Shown here piece after piece: positions 1 through 5,441 of a stretch of 7,571 nucleotides of DNA. Position numbers and translations under genes: made by a program. The DNA is taken from assembly GCA_965369635.1 (NCBI GenBank), contig CBDURC010000152.1:1-7571 (forward strand), written 5' to 3'. The notes beneath the pieces were generated by a model. It was not told where the DNA came from, ran no database searches, and saw only the letters and a list, made by a program, of their open reading frames with translations. Source of the DNA: UBA3071 sp965369635. Its GTDB lineage: Bacteria > Chloroflexota > Anaerolineae > UBA3071. Position 1 is the stretch's first letter. Every line of letters starts with the position of its first letter.

Positions 1-780
1 GAGTACGTGGCCATCATCGGCCCCAACGGCGCGGGCAAGACGACCCTGGCCAAGCAGTTCAACGGTCTGCTGCTGCCCACGAGGGGTCAGGTGCGCGTGC
101 TGGGGCAGGAGACATCGAGCCTGCGACCTCGCCAACTGGCCAGCGCCGTGGGTTACGTTTTCCAGAACCCCGATCACCAGATCTTCGCCGCCACGACGTG
201 GCAGGAGATCGCTTTCGGGCCGCGTAACCTGGGGCTGAGCGAGCCAGAGGTGAGCGCCCGCACCGCCGACGCCTTGGCTCGTTTCGGTCTGAAGAAGGTG
301 GCTGACGCGCCACCGGCCGTGCTCGGCTTTGCTCTACGGCGCAAAGTGGCGCTGGCGGCCGTCTACGCCATGCGCCCGCAGGCGCTGATCCTCGACGAGC
401 CCACCGGCGGGCTGGACTGGGACAGCGTCAGCGAGGTGAAAAGCGCTGTGGCTGGCCTGCACGCCGAGGGGCATACCATCGTCCTGATCACCCACGACAT
501 AGCGCTGGTGGCCGAGGAGGCCGAGCGGGTCATCCTTCTGCACGCGGGCCGGGTACTGCTGGACGCCTCGCCACGGGAAGCCTTCGGGGGAGGTGAGCCC
601 CGCTTGGGGCGGGGCGAGCGGCTGCGAGCCGCCGGGCTCGTGCCGCCGCAGATCACTCGCCTGGCCCAGCGTCTCGCCCCCTGCGGCTTGCCGGCCGATG
701 TGCTCACCGTCGAGGAGTTCGTGCGCGCCTATGCCGGCGTGCACTCAACACATGGGCAAGGCGGCGGAGGAATGGCCTGA
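1..780 (+). CDS. ecfA: Energy-coupling factor (ECF) transporter ATP-binding protein, 5' end outside the window
   Basis: The frame is open from base 1, so the real start lies upstream; 259 residues are visible. An ECF ATPase hydrolyses ATP at the inner face of the membrane to drive vitamin or metal uptake with EcfT and an S component. Visible in order: Walker A GPNGAGKTT (7-15), Q-loop YVFQNPDHQIF (52-62, typical of ECF/cobalt-type ATPases), Walker B LILDEP with the catalytic Glu (about 129-134), a D-loop GGLD, and the H-loop ITHD (about 163-166). The ABC signature, normally LSGGQ, reads LGFALRRK (about 108-115), which is degenerate. The C-terminal part (RLRAAGLVPPQITRLAQRL) is usual for the family. 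A seven-codon palindromic insertion lies at residues 199-206. The stop overlaps the start of ecfT. About 30-40 N-terminal residues are missing if this is a single-domain subunit; a fused double ATPase cannot be excluded. Confidence 0.93.
   Translation, partial: EYVAIIGPNGAGKTTLAKQFNGLLLPTRGQVRVLGQETSSLRPRQLASAVGYVFQNPDHQIFAATTWQEIAFGPRNLGLSEPEVSARTADALARFGLKKVADAPPAVLGFALRRKVALAAVYAMRPQALILDEPTGGLDWDSVSEVKSAVAGLHAEGHTIVLITHDIALVAEEAERVILLHAGRVLLDASPREAFGGGEPRLGRGERLRAAGLVPPQITRLAQRLAPCGLPADVLTVEEFVRAYAGVHSTHGQGGGGMA
595..618 (+). repeat. Copy 1 of a 17-bp palindromic element inside ecfA
   Basis: The core CCCCGCTTGGGGCGGGG at 598-614 can fold as a 6-bp stem (CCCCGC/GCGGGG) with loop TTGGG, or as CCCC/GGGG around GCTT. 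It is flanked by TGAG (594-597) and CGAG (615-618), a 3-of-4 direct repeat. It is read in frame as E-PRLGRG-E (residues 199-206), in the linker after the ATPase core. Removing 21 bp leaves an uninterrupted reading frame. Copy 2 shares 24 identical bases with this copy. Confidence 0.9.
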
Positions 781-1556
781 TGTCCAGCTTTGATCTCTAT
801 GTGCAGCGTGCCTCCTGGCTGCATCGAGTCGATCCCCGCGTCAAACTCCTCTTCGTCGTGGAGATGACTGTCTTGCTCCTGGTGCTGCCCAGTTTCCCCG
901 TCACCCTGGGCGTGCTGGCTGCCTGCCATGTGCTGCTGGCGTCTGCGCGTATTCCTTGGACACGGATCGCGGGCATCTGGCGGCTGATGCTGCTGCTGAC
1001 GCTGCTGATGCCGCTGTTGTGGCTGCCCTTGATGCCTCACGCCGAACCCGTGCTGTTGGAGTTCTGGCGGGTGAGAGTCACGCTGCCGGCGCTCCTGCGC
1101 GGCCTGCTGATGGCCGCCCGGCTGGACGCTCTGGGCTTCGTCTTCTTCGTCTGGCTGCTGACCACAGAGCAGCGGGCCATCGTGCAGGGGTTCGTGCGCC
1201 TGGGGCTGCCCTACGAGTGGGGACTGACCCTCTCGCTGTCCCTGCGTTACCTGCCCACGCTGCACAGCATCTACCTGCAGATCGTGGACGCGCTGCGGGC
1301 GCGAGGTCTGGACCTGGGGAAGGGTTCGCTCTTCGCCCGTGCCCGCAACCGGCTGCCCATCCTGGTGGCGCTGCTGGTCACCGCCTTGCGCAGCAGCGAG
1401 AACGTGGGGCGGGCGCTGGAAGCGCGGGCGCTGGGAACCTCTGGCGTGCGCCGCACCTCGCTGCACGAACTGCGACTGCGTCGGGCCGATGCTCTATGCC
1501 TGGCTGCTTTGCTTCTCCTGCTCCTCGCGGGCCTGACCGTCCTCATTGCTTTCTGA
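780..1556 (+). CDS. ecfT: ECF transporter transmembrane protein EcfT (CbiQ family)
   Basis: This 258-residue integral membrane protein is the scaffold that couples the ATPases to the substrate-binding S component. The N-terminus has the family-type HRVDPRVKLL motif (15-24), followed by hydrophobic segments at about 23-55, 65-85, 103-128 and 237-257. The two cytoplasmic coupling motifs that contact the ATPases are present as RARGLD (173-178) and EARALG (214-219); the second has Ala where Gly is common. The ATG at 780 overlaps the ATPase stop (TGATG) and is preceded by GGAGGA at 767-772, so translational coupling is likely. No S component is visible, so the substrate cannot be named; it may lie upstream or be encoded elsewhere as in group II ECF systems. 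Confidence 0.94.
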   Translation: MSSFDLYVQRASWLHRVDPRVKLLFVVEMTVLLLVLPSFPVTLGVLAACHVLLASARIPWTRIAGIWRLMLLLTLLMPLLWLPLMPHAEPVLLEFWRVRVTLPALLRGLLMAARLDALGFVFFVWLLTTEQRAIVQGFVRLGLPYEWGLTLSLSLRYLPTLHSIYLQIVDALRARGLDLGKGSLFARARNRLPILVALLVTALRSSENVGRALEARALGTSGVRRTSLHELRLRRADALCLAALLLLLLAGLTVLIAF

Positions 1557-1582
1557 AGTCCCCTGGTGACTAGTCAGCTACA

Positions 1583-1680
1583 AGGTGCAACGCACACTTG
1601 ATCCGCTCGTGTTTGACCGTCTGTTTGACCGAATCGCTCTTCAGAATAGCCTGATTCCAGAACCGAAGTGCGTTGCACCT
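1583..1680. repeat. 98-bp segment bounded by perfect 13-bp inverted repeats, possible MITE or remnant
   Basis: AGGTGCAACGCAC (1583-1595) and GTGCGTTGCACCT (1668-1680) are exact reverse complements. They bound a 98-bp non-coding segment in the gap between the convergent ecfT and DUF401 genes (1557-1769). Inside, GTTTGACCG occurs twice (1611-1619 and 1623-1631, 12-bp period). The 72-base interior is too long for a simple terminator loop and has no T-run after the arm. Size and ends suit a miniature inverted-repeat element, but no convincing target-site duplication abuts the arms. The rest of the gap holds a 10-bp palindrome TGACTAGTCA (1567-1576) just after ecfT and a weak hairpin at 1694-1710. 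I see no gene here. Confidence 0.6.
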
Positions 1681-1769
1681 GAGTGGGCGATCACAGGTTG
1701 TCCCAACTTGAGACTGACTAGGATCCAATCCTCCCATTCCATACCAGGCACGGGCTAGTGAGTGTCTCT

Positions 1770-2987
1770 TCAGGCGATGAACCACGCCACCGCAACCGCT
1801 GTGCTCAGAATCGCCGCCGAAGACAGCAGCAGTCGATACAACCCCGCCCACTTGGCGTGGAAGTACTCCCGCGTCAGAGCCAGGCAAAGGTGCATTGGCG
1901 AGAGGAGCACGCCGATGAAGCCTGCGCCGAAGGCCAGCACCATATGGTTGAGGTACAGCTCGCTGCCGGAGATGAGGGGGAGCAGCACCGGAAACGCGAT
2001 CCCCACCATGGACATAGTGAGGCCAGTCAACAGGCCCAGGACGAAGGGCACGGCGGCAGCGGTCACAACTGGAGCGATCCCCCAGGCGGCAAAGCCAAAG
2101 GACAGCGTGTCGGCTGCGCCGCTGGCCAGCACGATCTGCTTGAAGATCATGATGCTGAACACGAGCAGGGCTGTGCCAGGAGAGAGACTCCGACGCAGCA
2201 CCCCGCCCAGAGTCCGAGGGCTCATCCGATGGACGACTGCGGCCAGCACGATGGCCACTACCAGGCTCAGCGCCAACTCCAATCCGAAACCGAGGCTGAG
2301 AACGATCACCAGCGCGATGGGCCAGATGCTGAGCGCCAGCGTCCGTAGGCTATGCCATCGTTGCGATCCTCTCACCGCGGGCCGGACCTCCATCTTGTCA
2401 GGGGGCCTCCCGATCCCCCGCAGCCCCACCAGCGCACCTCCCGCGATGGCTCCCACGGTGAGAGGGGCTTGTGCGAGCATCAGGCGGGAGAGGGGAACGT
2501 CCAGTATCCCTGACATGAGGATCAGCGCTGGGTACAGCGGGAAGATGTACTCCCAGACGTGGCGGAACCAGTAGTTGATGTAGGTTTTCCGCTCGGGGCT
2601 GAGTTCTAGCTGCGTGCCGATCTCCTGGATCATCGGGGCTGACATCATCGCCCCGCCGGGCATGGGCAACAGGCCGATGAGCGCAGGGACGATGGCCAGC
2701 ACCAGCCGGGGGTCGGCGATGAGCTCCTGGAGCGAGTTCACCAGCCGGTGCATGCTTTCCACCTCCTGCAGCAACTCCCCCAACGTGGTGATGAGCAACA
2801 CGGCAGCCACCAGGCGCAGGGTCTTGAGATCGATCACGGCGATCCATGCTTGCTTTAGCATCTCCAGCGCGGGAAGTCTGAAAAGCAGCCCCAACAGAGC
2901 TGAGGCCAGCAGAAGCACGTACCCCAGGTTCCAGCGCCTGCCGAGGAGCAGCACGATGAGAACAAGGATGAAAGCCAGTTTCAGCAT
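1770..2987 (-). CDS. DUF401 family integral membrane protein (putative transporter)
   Basis: This 405-residue polytopic membrane protein has roughly ten or more hydrophobic segments spread along its length. It matches what I know of the DUF401 family (TIGR00529-like), found in archaea and some bacteria and distantly like GntP/ion-transporter-type permeases; the substrate is unknown. Family-like motifs are LLPMPGGAMMSAPM (106-119), then ERKTYINYWFRHVWEYIFPLYP (132-153), and a second-half counterpart TGLTMSMVGIAFPVLLPLI (321-339) with FIGVLLSPMHLCLALTREYFHA (357-378). The paired motifs suggest an inverted-repeat transporter fold, which is inference. A polar loop at about 190-215 splits the halves. 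The ATG at 2987 follows a weak AAAGGT element. A strong promoter and a hairpin lie upstream, and the 3' end converges on ecfT. Confidence 0.88.
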   Translation of the reverse strand: MLKLAFILVLIVLLLGRRWNLGYVLLLASALLGLLFRLPALEMLKQAWIAVIDLKTLRLVAAVLLITTLGELLQEVESMHRLVNSLQELIADPRLVLAIVPALIGLLPMPGGAMMSAPMIQEIGTQLELSPERKTYINYWFRHVWEYIFPLYPALILMSGILDVPLSRLMLAQAPLTVGAIAGGALVGLRGIGRPPDKMEVRPAVRGSQRWHSLRTLALSIWPIALVIVLSLGFGLELALSLVVAIVLAAVVHRMSPRTLGGVLRRSLSPGTALLVFSIMIFKQIVLASGAADTLSFGFAAWGIAPVVTAAAVPFVLGLLTGLTMSMVGIAFPVLLPLISGSELYLNHMVLAFGAGFIGVLLSPMHLCLALTREYFHAKWAGLYRLLLSSAAILSTAVAVAWFIA

Positions 2988-3028
2988 CTCATGACCTTTG
3001 TGAACCTTGTGCCGTTGTGCGTAGTAGC

Positions 3029-3058
3029 CGAAGAGACCGGTCGGTTGACCGGTCTTCG
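3029..3058 (-). promoter_or_regulatory. Leader hairpin or operator upstream of the DUF401 gene
   Basis: AGACCGGTC (3034-3042) and GACCGGTCT (3047-3055) form a 9-bp perfect stem around GGTT. The pairing extends to 3029/3058 with a 2-base bulge. Each arm contains the self-complementary octamer GACCGGTC, with centres 12 bp apart, so the site could equally be a double operator for a DNA-binding regulator. It lies about 40 bases upstream of the DUF401 start, within the leader of the predicted promoter. No T-run follows on the minus strand, so it is unlikely to be an intrinsic terminator. Confidence 0.55.
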
Positions 3059-3104
3059 AGGAGGAGACCCAGAGGGGAGGCGCATCTTACTGTCACGACG
3101 GCGG

Positions 3105-3133
3105 ATGATAGCATGAGCGGGGAGAATTGTCAA
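3105..3133 (-). promoter_or_regulatory. Near-consensus sigma-70 type promoter for the DUF401 gene
   Basis: Read on the minus strand, a perfect -35 TTGACA (3133-3128) is followed by a 17-base spacer and a -10 TATCAT (3110-3105, 5 of 6 matches). A TGC immediately before the -10 fits an extended -10 element. The expected transcription start is near 3096-3099, giving a leader of about 110 bases that includes the GACCGGTC hairpin. The site lies in the DUF166-DUF401 gap, so DUF401 is probably transcribed separately from the upstream redox genes. Confidence 0.72.
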
Positions 3134-3175
3134 GCTCTGCTGCCAACGCCAACGCACTTCATCAAAGGTCTGGCG

Positions 3176-3304
3176 TTACGCAACTGCTCTCTCCGCTTCA
3201 GCCCCGCGGCTCAACCACCGTTCGGGCACGATCAGGCTGAGCGCGTTTGTCCATCCCAGCGTGCCGATGATGCTGATCAGGAAAGCGACGGAGCCCCAGT
3301 GATT
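3176..3304 (-). other. Open 42-codon in-frame extension beyond the DUF166 stop; remnant or readthrough
   Basis: Immediately after the DUF166 TAG (3307-3305) the same frame stays open for 42 codons to a TAA at 3178-3176. It begins NHWGSVAF and contains a hydrophobic helix-like stretch (about residues 5-26), then a polar tail ending AEAERAVA. There is no ATG or TTG near its beginning and no ribosome binding site, so it is not a convincing independent gene. It may be a decayed end of a membrane-protein gene, a readthrough extension, or chance. The rest of the 2988-3304 gap holds only the promoter and hairpin listed separately. Confidence 0.25.
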
Positions 3305-4066
3305 CTACTCGCTCCGCTTGCCTGGCGTGATGTAGCGAATGTGCTTGAATCGCTTGACTTGCGCGCCGACGTTGTCCTTCAGTATGTTGCCGGAGATATG
3401 CATCAGGGTATCGTTGTAATCCACGTCCTTTCCCATGCTGGCCAGGCAGGGATAGTGGTGATGCAACAGTCCGGCCTCCTGCTCGGCATCGTCTGCTGAG
3501 ACGCCCACCAACCGCTGGGCCACGTGGCGCGCACAGCCGCAGACCGCGTCGCGCTTTACTTCCGCTGACGTGATACGTCGACTGAGGGGATCTACGCTGA
3601 CGCGCAGGTTGGGGCGGCCAAAGTGGCGTGCGAACTCAGCGATCAACGGATCGCCGTACTCGATCCGTTTGCGGCGGGCGATGCTGTAGTGCGTTTCGGT
3701 GAGGGAGCACAGCGGCTTGGGGGTCACGCAGGCAACGTCTCTGTCCTGGAGCCAGCCTCGCAACTGCCGGGCCAGTCCACGTGGCAACCAGGCCTCGCTG
3801 TCTACGGCCGCAATCACCGCCCGGGCGCCCGTCATCTGCGCGATGTCGGGGAGCAGCTCCGCCACGCCGCGGTGCTCAGCGAAGGACAGGATCAGATCTG
3901 CCGGCGGGAATTGGTCGGGGAGGTGATCTTCCGGGTAGTCTATCACCGGCGGAAGAACCGCCGGCGCCTGCCACACCTCGACGGTCCAAACGCTGGGACC
4001 GTGGGAGCGGATGTTGTCCACGTGCCGCTGTCCATACTTGCCTGAGATGATGGCCAAAATGCGCAT
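3305..4066 (-). CDS. DUF166 family protein, Cys/His-rich, function unknown
   Basis: This soluble 253-residue protein resembles DUF166 (PF02593) proteins, known mainly from methanogens and some anaerobic bacteria. Family records have carried a thymidylate synthase label, but I would not rely on it. The N-terminus MRILAIISGKYGQRHV is family-like. Cysteines are at 113 and 120 (CVTPKPLC), 176 and 178 (CGCARH) and 207, the last after a His triplet (HHHYPC, 202-207), which suggests a metal or Fe-S site (inference). I chose the ATG at 4066 because GGAG (4078-4075) lies 8 bases upstream. The in-frame GTG at 4075 overlaps that GGAG and would lack its own site. The gene follows the DUF438-hemerythrin gene after a 75-base gap holding a palindromic repeat. 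Confidence 0.8.
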   Translation of the reverse strand: MRILAIISGKYGQRHVDNIRSHGPSVWTVEVWQAPAVLPPVIDYPEDHLPDQFPPADLILSFAEHRGVAELLPDIAQMTGARAVIAAVDSEAWLPRGLARQLRGWLQDRDVACVTPKPLCSLTETHYSIARRKRIEYGDPLIAEFARHFGRPNLRVSVDPLSRRITSAEVKRDAVCGCARHVAQRLVGVSADDAEQEAGLLHHHYPCLASMGKDVDYNDTLMHISGNILKDNVGAQVKRFKHIRYITPGKRSE

Positions 4067-4100
4067 ATCGCTCACTCCATGTTGTCCAAAGGTATTGAGG

Positions 4101-4145
4101 GTAGGGGCAGGTCTCAGACCTGCCCCTACTCAGGCCTGCCCCTAC
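4101..4145. repeat. GTAGGGGC-type palindrome, 14-bp arms, with an extra half-unit overlapping a stop codon
   Basis: GTAGGGGCAGGTCT (4101-4114) pairs perfectly with AGACCTGCCCCTAC (4116-4129) around one central base. On the minus strand a second near-copy of the half-unit sits directly beside it: GTAGGGGCAGGCCTGA (4145-4130) and GTAGGGGCAGGTCTGA (4129-4114) match at 15 of 16 positions. The outermost GTAG provides the TAG stop codon (4144-4142) of the DUF438-hemerythrin gene. No T-run follows on either strand, so it is not a classical intrinsic terminator, although it could stabilise or separate transcripts. Confidence 0.88.
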
Positions 4146-5419
4146 TCCTCGTCCAGCAGACGCTGCTCGCCTTCCAGCGTGCGGATGCGGGCAATGTCCT
4201 GGGTCACCTCCAGCGTGCCCTGGTACTCACCTTGTTCATCTCGCATGGCGAAGTAGCGGATGTGGACAAACTGGCCCTGCATCTGAATCCAGAACTCCGC
4301 TTCGTCCTGGCGTCCAGCCCGAAAGTCATCCAGAATCCGCTGCACCCGGTGGAGACTGGCTGGTGGGTGGCACTTCTGCACCCTGCGGCCGATGATGGCT
4401 GGCGAACGCGGGAAAATCCGCTCTTTGGTCTGGGAGAAGAAGCGCACCGTGTCATCTTTGTCCACGTACGTGATGTCAATCGGCAGGTGAGTCAGCAAGA
4501 GGTTGACCTCTTGCGCTGTTAGCGTGCCGGTGTCCAGGTGGAGCAAGCCTTGCGGAGAACCCAGAGCAGGCTCCTCAGCCGCCGTCCTCCCGATCAGCGC
4601 CCCAACGGCTTCGGGAGCCGTGTCTCTGGGCGGCCATTGATCTCCTGGCTTCACATAACAATAGCCCATTTCAGGGCTCTGCACACGGATCTGCCACCAC
4701 TCCTCTCCGTTCAACATCCCCAGGGCGGTGGGGTAGAGGATCTTCTCTTCTTTGTAGAACATCTCGCGGATGGCGGTGGCCAGCGGCTCGAAAACCTCGT
4801 CAATCCGGACGCTGAAAGCGGCTGGATCGTCGTCAGGGCCAGCGGCGAGCCCCGCTTGGGGCGGGGCGAGTATAGCATCGAGAGCTTTCCAACCGGCGCG
4901 CACATCGTCGTGGATAGCCCACATGACCGACGATGGCCCCGCGAAGCCGTGCTTCTCCAGATAGGGAAACAGGATGTTCTCTTCGCGCACATAGTGCTTC
5001 TCGTACTTGCGCAGTTCCTGCAGACGCTGGCGGACTTGCTCCAACTGATCTGCGTCGGGAGCGGCTTTGAGCGCTTCCAATGCCTCTTCCAATGCATCCA
5101 GCACGCGCCTGGCAGCCCCGTTTTCGGCAAAGAAGGTGTAGACCGGGTGGCCGGGGATGGTGTCCGGCTTCTCCTGGGCTTCCAACGATTCGCGGAACAG
5201 GGCGACGTGGACATCGCACAGTCGCTTGATCTCCGTTTCCGGCATTCCTTCGGCGATCAATTCCTGTTCGATCGCGGCGATATCCATCGCACTCACGTCT
5301 TGCAGCAACGCGGCGAACTCTCCCTTGACTTCTTCGATGGTCTTGCCTTCGTGCAACTGGCGAAGCAACCACTTGAGTGCTTCCTTGCGTTTCGTTTGGT
5401 TGTCGATGTGTTCGCTCAT
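4142..5419 (-). CDS. DUF438 - hemerythrin (HHE) - PAS domain protein
   Basis: This 425-residue soluble protein has the DUF438/hemerythrin/PAS architecture seen in anaerobes, probably an O2, NO or redox sensor. Residues 1-80 resemble DUF438 (RKEALKWLLRQLHEGKTIEEVK). Residues about 88-235 form the hemerythrin bundle with candidate iron ligands H91 (PGHPVY), H142, E146/E147 (REENILFP), H170 (WAIHDD) and E224/E225 (YKEEKILYP). Residues about 300-415 are a PAS domain (LPIDITYVDKDDTVRFFS, then CHPPASLHRV). There is no kinase, HTH or other output domain, so a partner is expected. The ATG at 5419 has GAGGAG (5432-5427) 7 bases upstream. Residues 184-191 (L-APPQAG-L) come from a palindromic insertion between bundle helices. 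The TAG stop lies within a palindromic repeat. It follows the methyltransferase gene by 22 bases. Confidence 0.9.
   Translation of the reverse strand: MSEHIDNQTKRKEALKWLLRQLHEGKTIEEVKGEFAALLQDVSAMDIAAIEQELIAEGMPETEIKRLCDVHVALFRESLEAQEKPDTIPGHPVYTFFAENGAARRVLDALEEALEALKAAPDADQLEQVRQRLQELRKYEKHYVREENILFPYLEKHGFAGPSSVMWAIHDDVRAGWKALDAILAPPQAGLAAGPDDDPAAFSVRIDEVFEPLATAIREMFYKEEKILYPTALGMLNGEEWWQIRVQSPEMGYCYVKPGDQWPPRDTAPEAVGALIGRTAAEEPALGSPQGLLHLDTGTLTAQEVNLLLTHLPIDITYVDKDDTVRFFSQTKERIFPRSPAIIGRRVQKCHPPASLHRVQRILDDFRAGRQDEAEFWIQMQGQFVHIRYFAMRDEQGEYQGTLEVTQDIARIRTLEGEQRLLDEE
4846..4870 (+). repeat. Copy 2 of the 17-bp palindromic element, inside the DUF438-hemerythrin gene
   Basis: The core CCCCGCTTGGGGCGGGG at 4850-4866 is identical to copies 1 and 3. 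It is flanked on both sides by CGAG (4846-4849 and 4867-4870), a perfect 4-bp direct repeat. It is antisense to the gene and read as L-APPQAG-L (residues 184-191), in the loop after the helix carrying H170. Excising 21 bp leaves the frame intact as AILAAG. Confidence 0.92.
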
Positions 5420-5441
5420 GATCTATCTCCTCTCTACCGAT

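Noticed and set aside
729..1466. 245-codon minus-strand open frame rich in Gln and His
   Set aside because: It is antisense to ecfT; Gln/His richness is the reverse complement of Leu-rich membrane codons.
1567..1721. Direct repeat TGACTAG at 1567-1573 and 1715-1721 as a target-site duplication of the inverted-repeat segment
   Set aside because: The repeats lie 9 and 34 bases from the inverted-repeat ends rather than adjoining them, and a 7-mer match is weak evidence.
1570..1887. 105-codon minus-strand frame across the ecfT/DUF401 gap
   Set aside because: It overlaps the DUF401 3' end and runs through the inverted-repeat segment, with no recognised family and no ribosome binding site.
1758..2574. 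Two long plus-strand open frames (196 and 270 codons)
   Set aside because: Both are antisense to the DUF401 gene. Their composition (for example Gln/His-rich runs) mirrors its hydrophobic codons rather than a real protein.
3150..3160. CAACGCACTTC resembling an arm of the 1583-1680 element
   Set aside because: An 11-base match without the rest of the arm is expected by chance and has no partner arm nearby.
4101..4129. Palindrome as an intrinsic terminator
   Set aside because: The stem is strong, but no T-run follows on either strand and the perfect arms leave only one central base.
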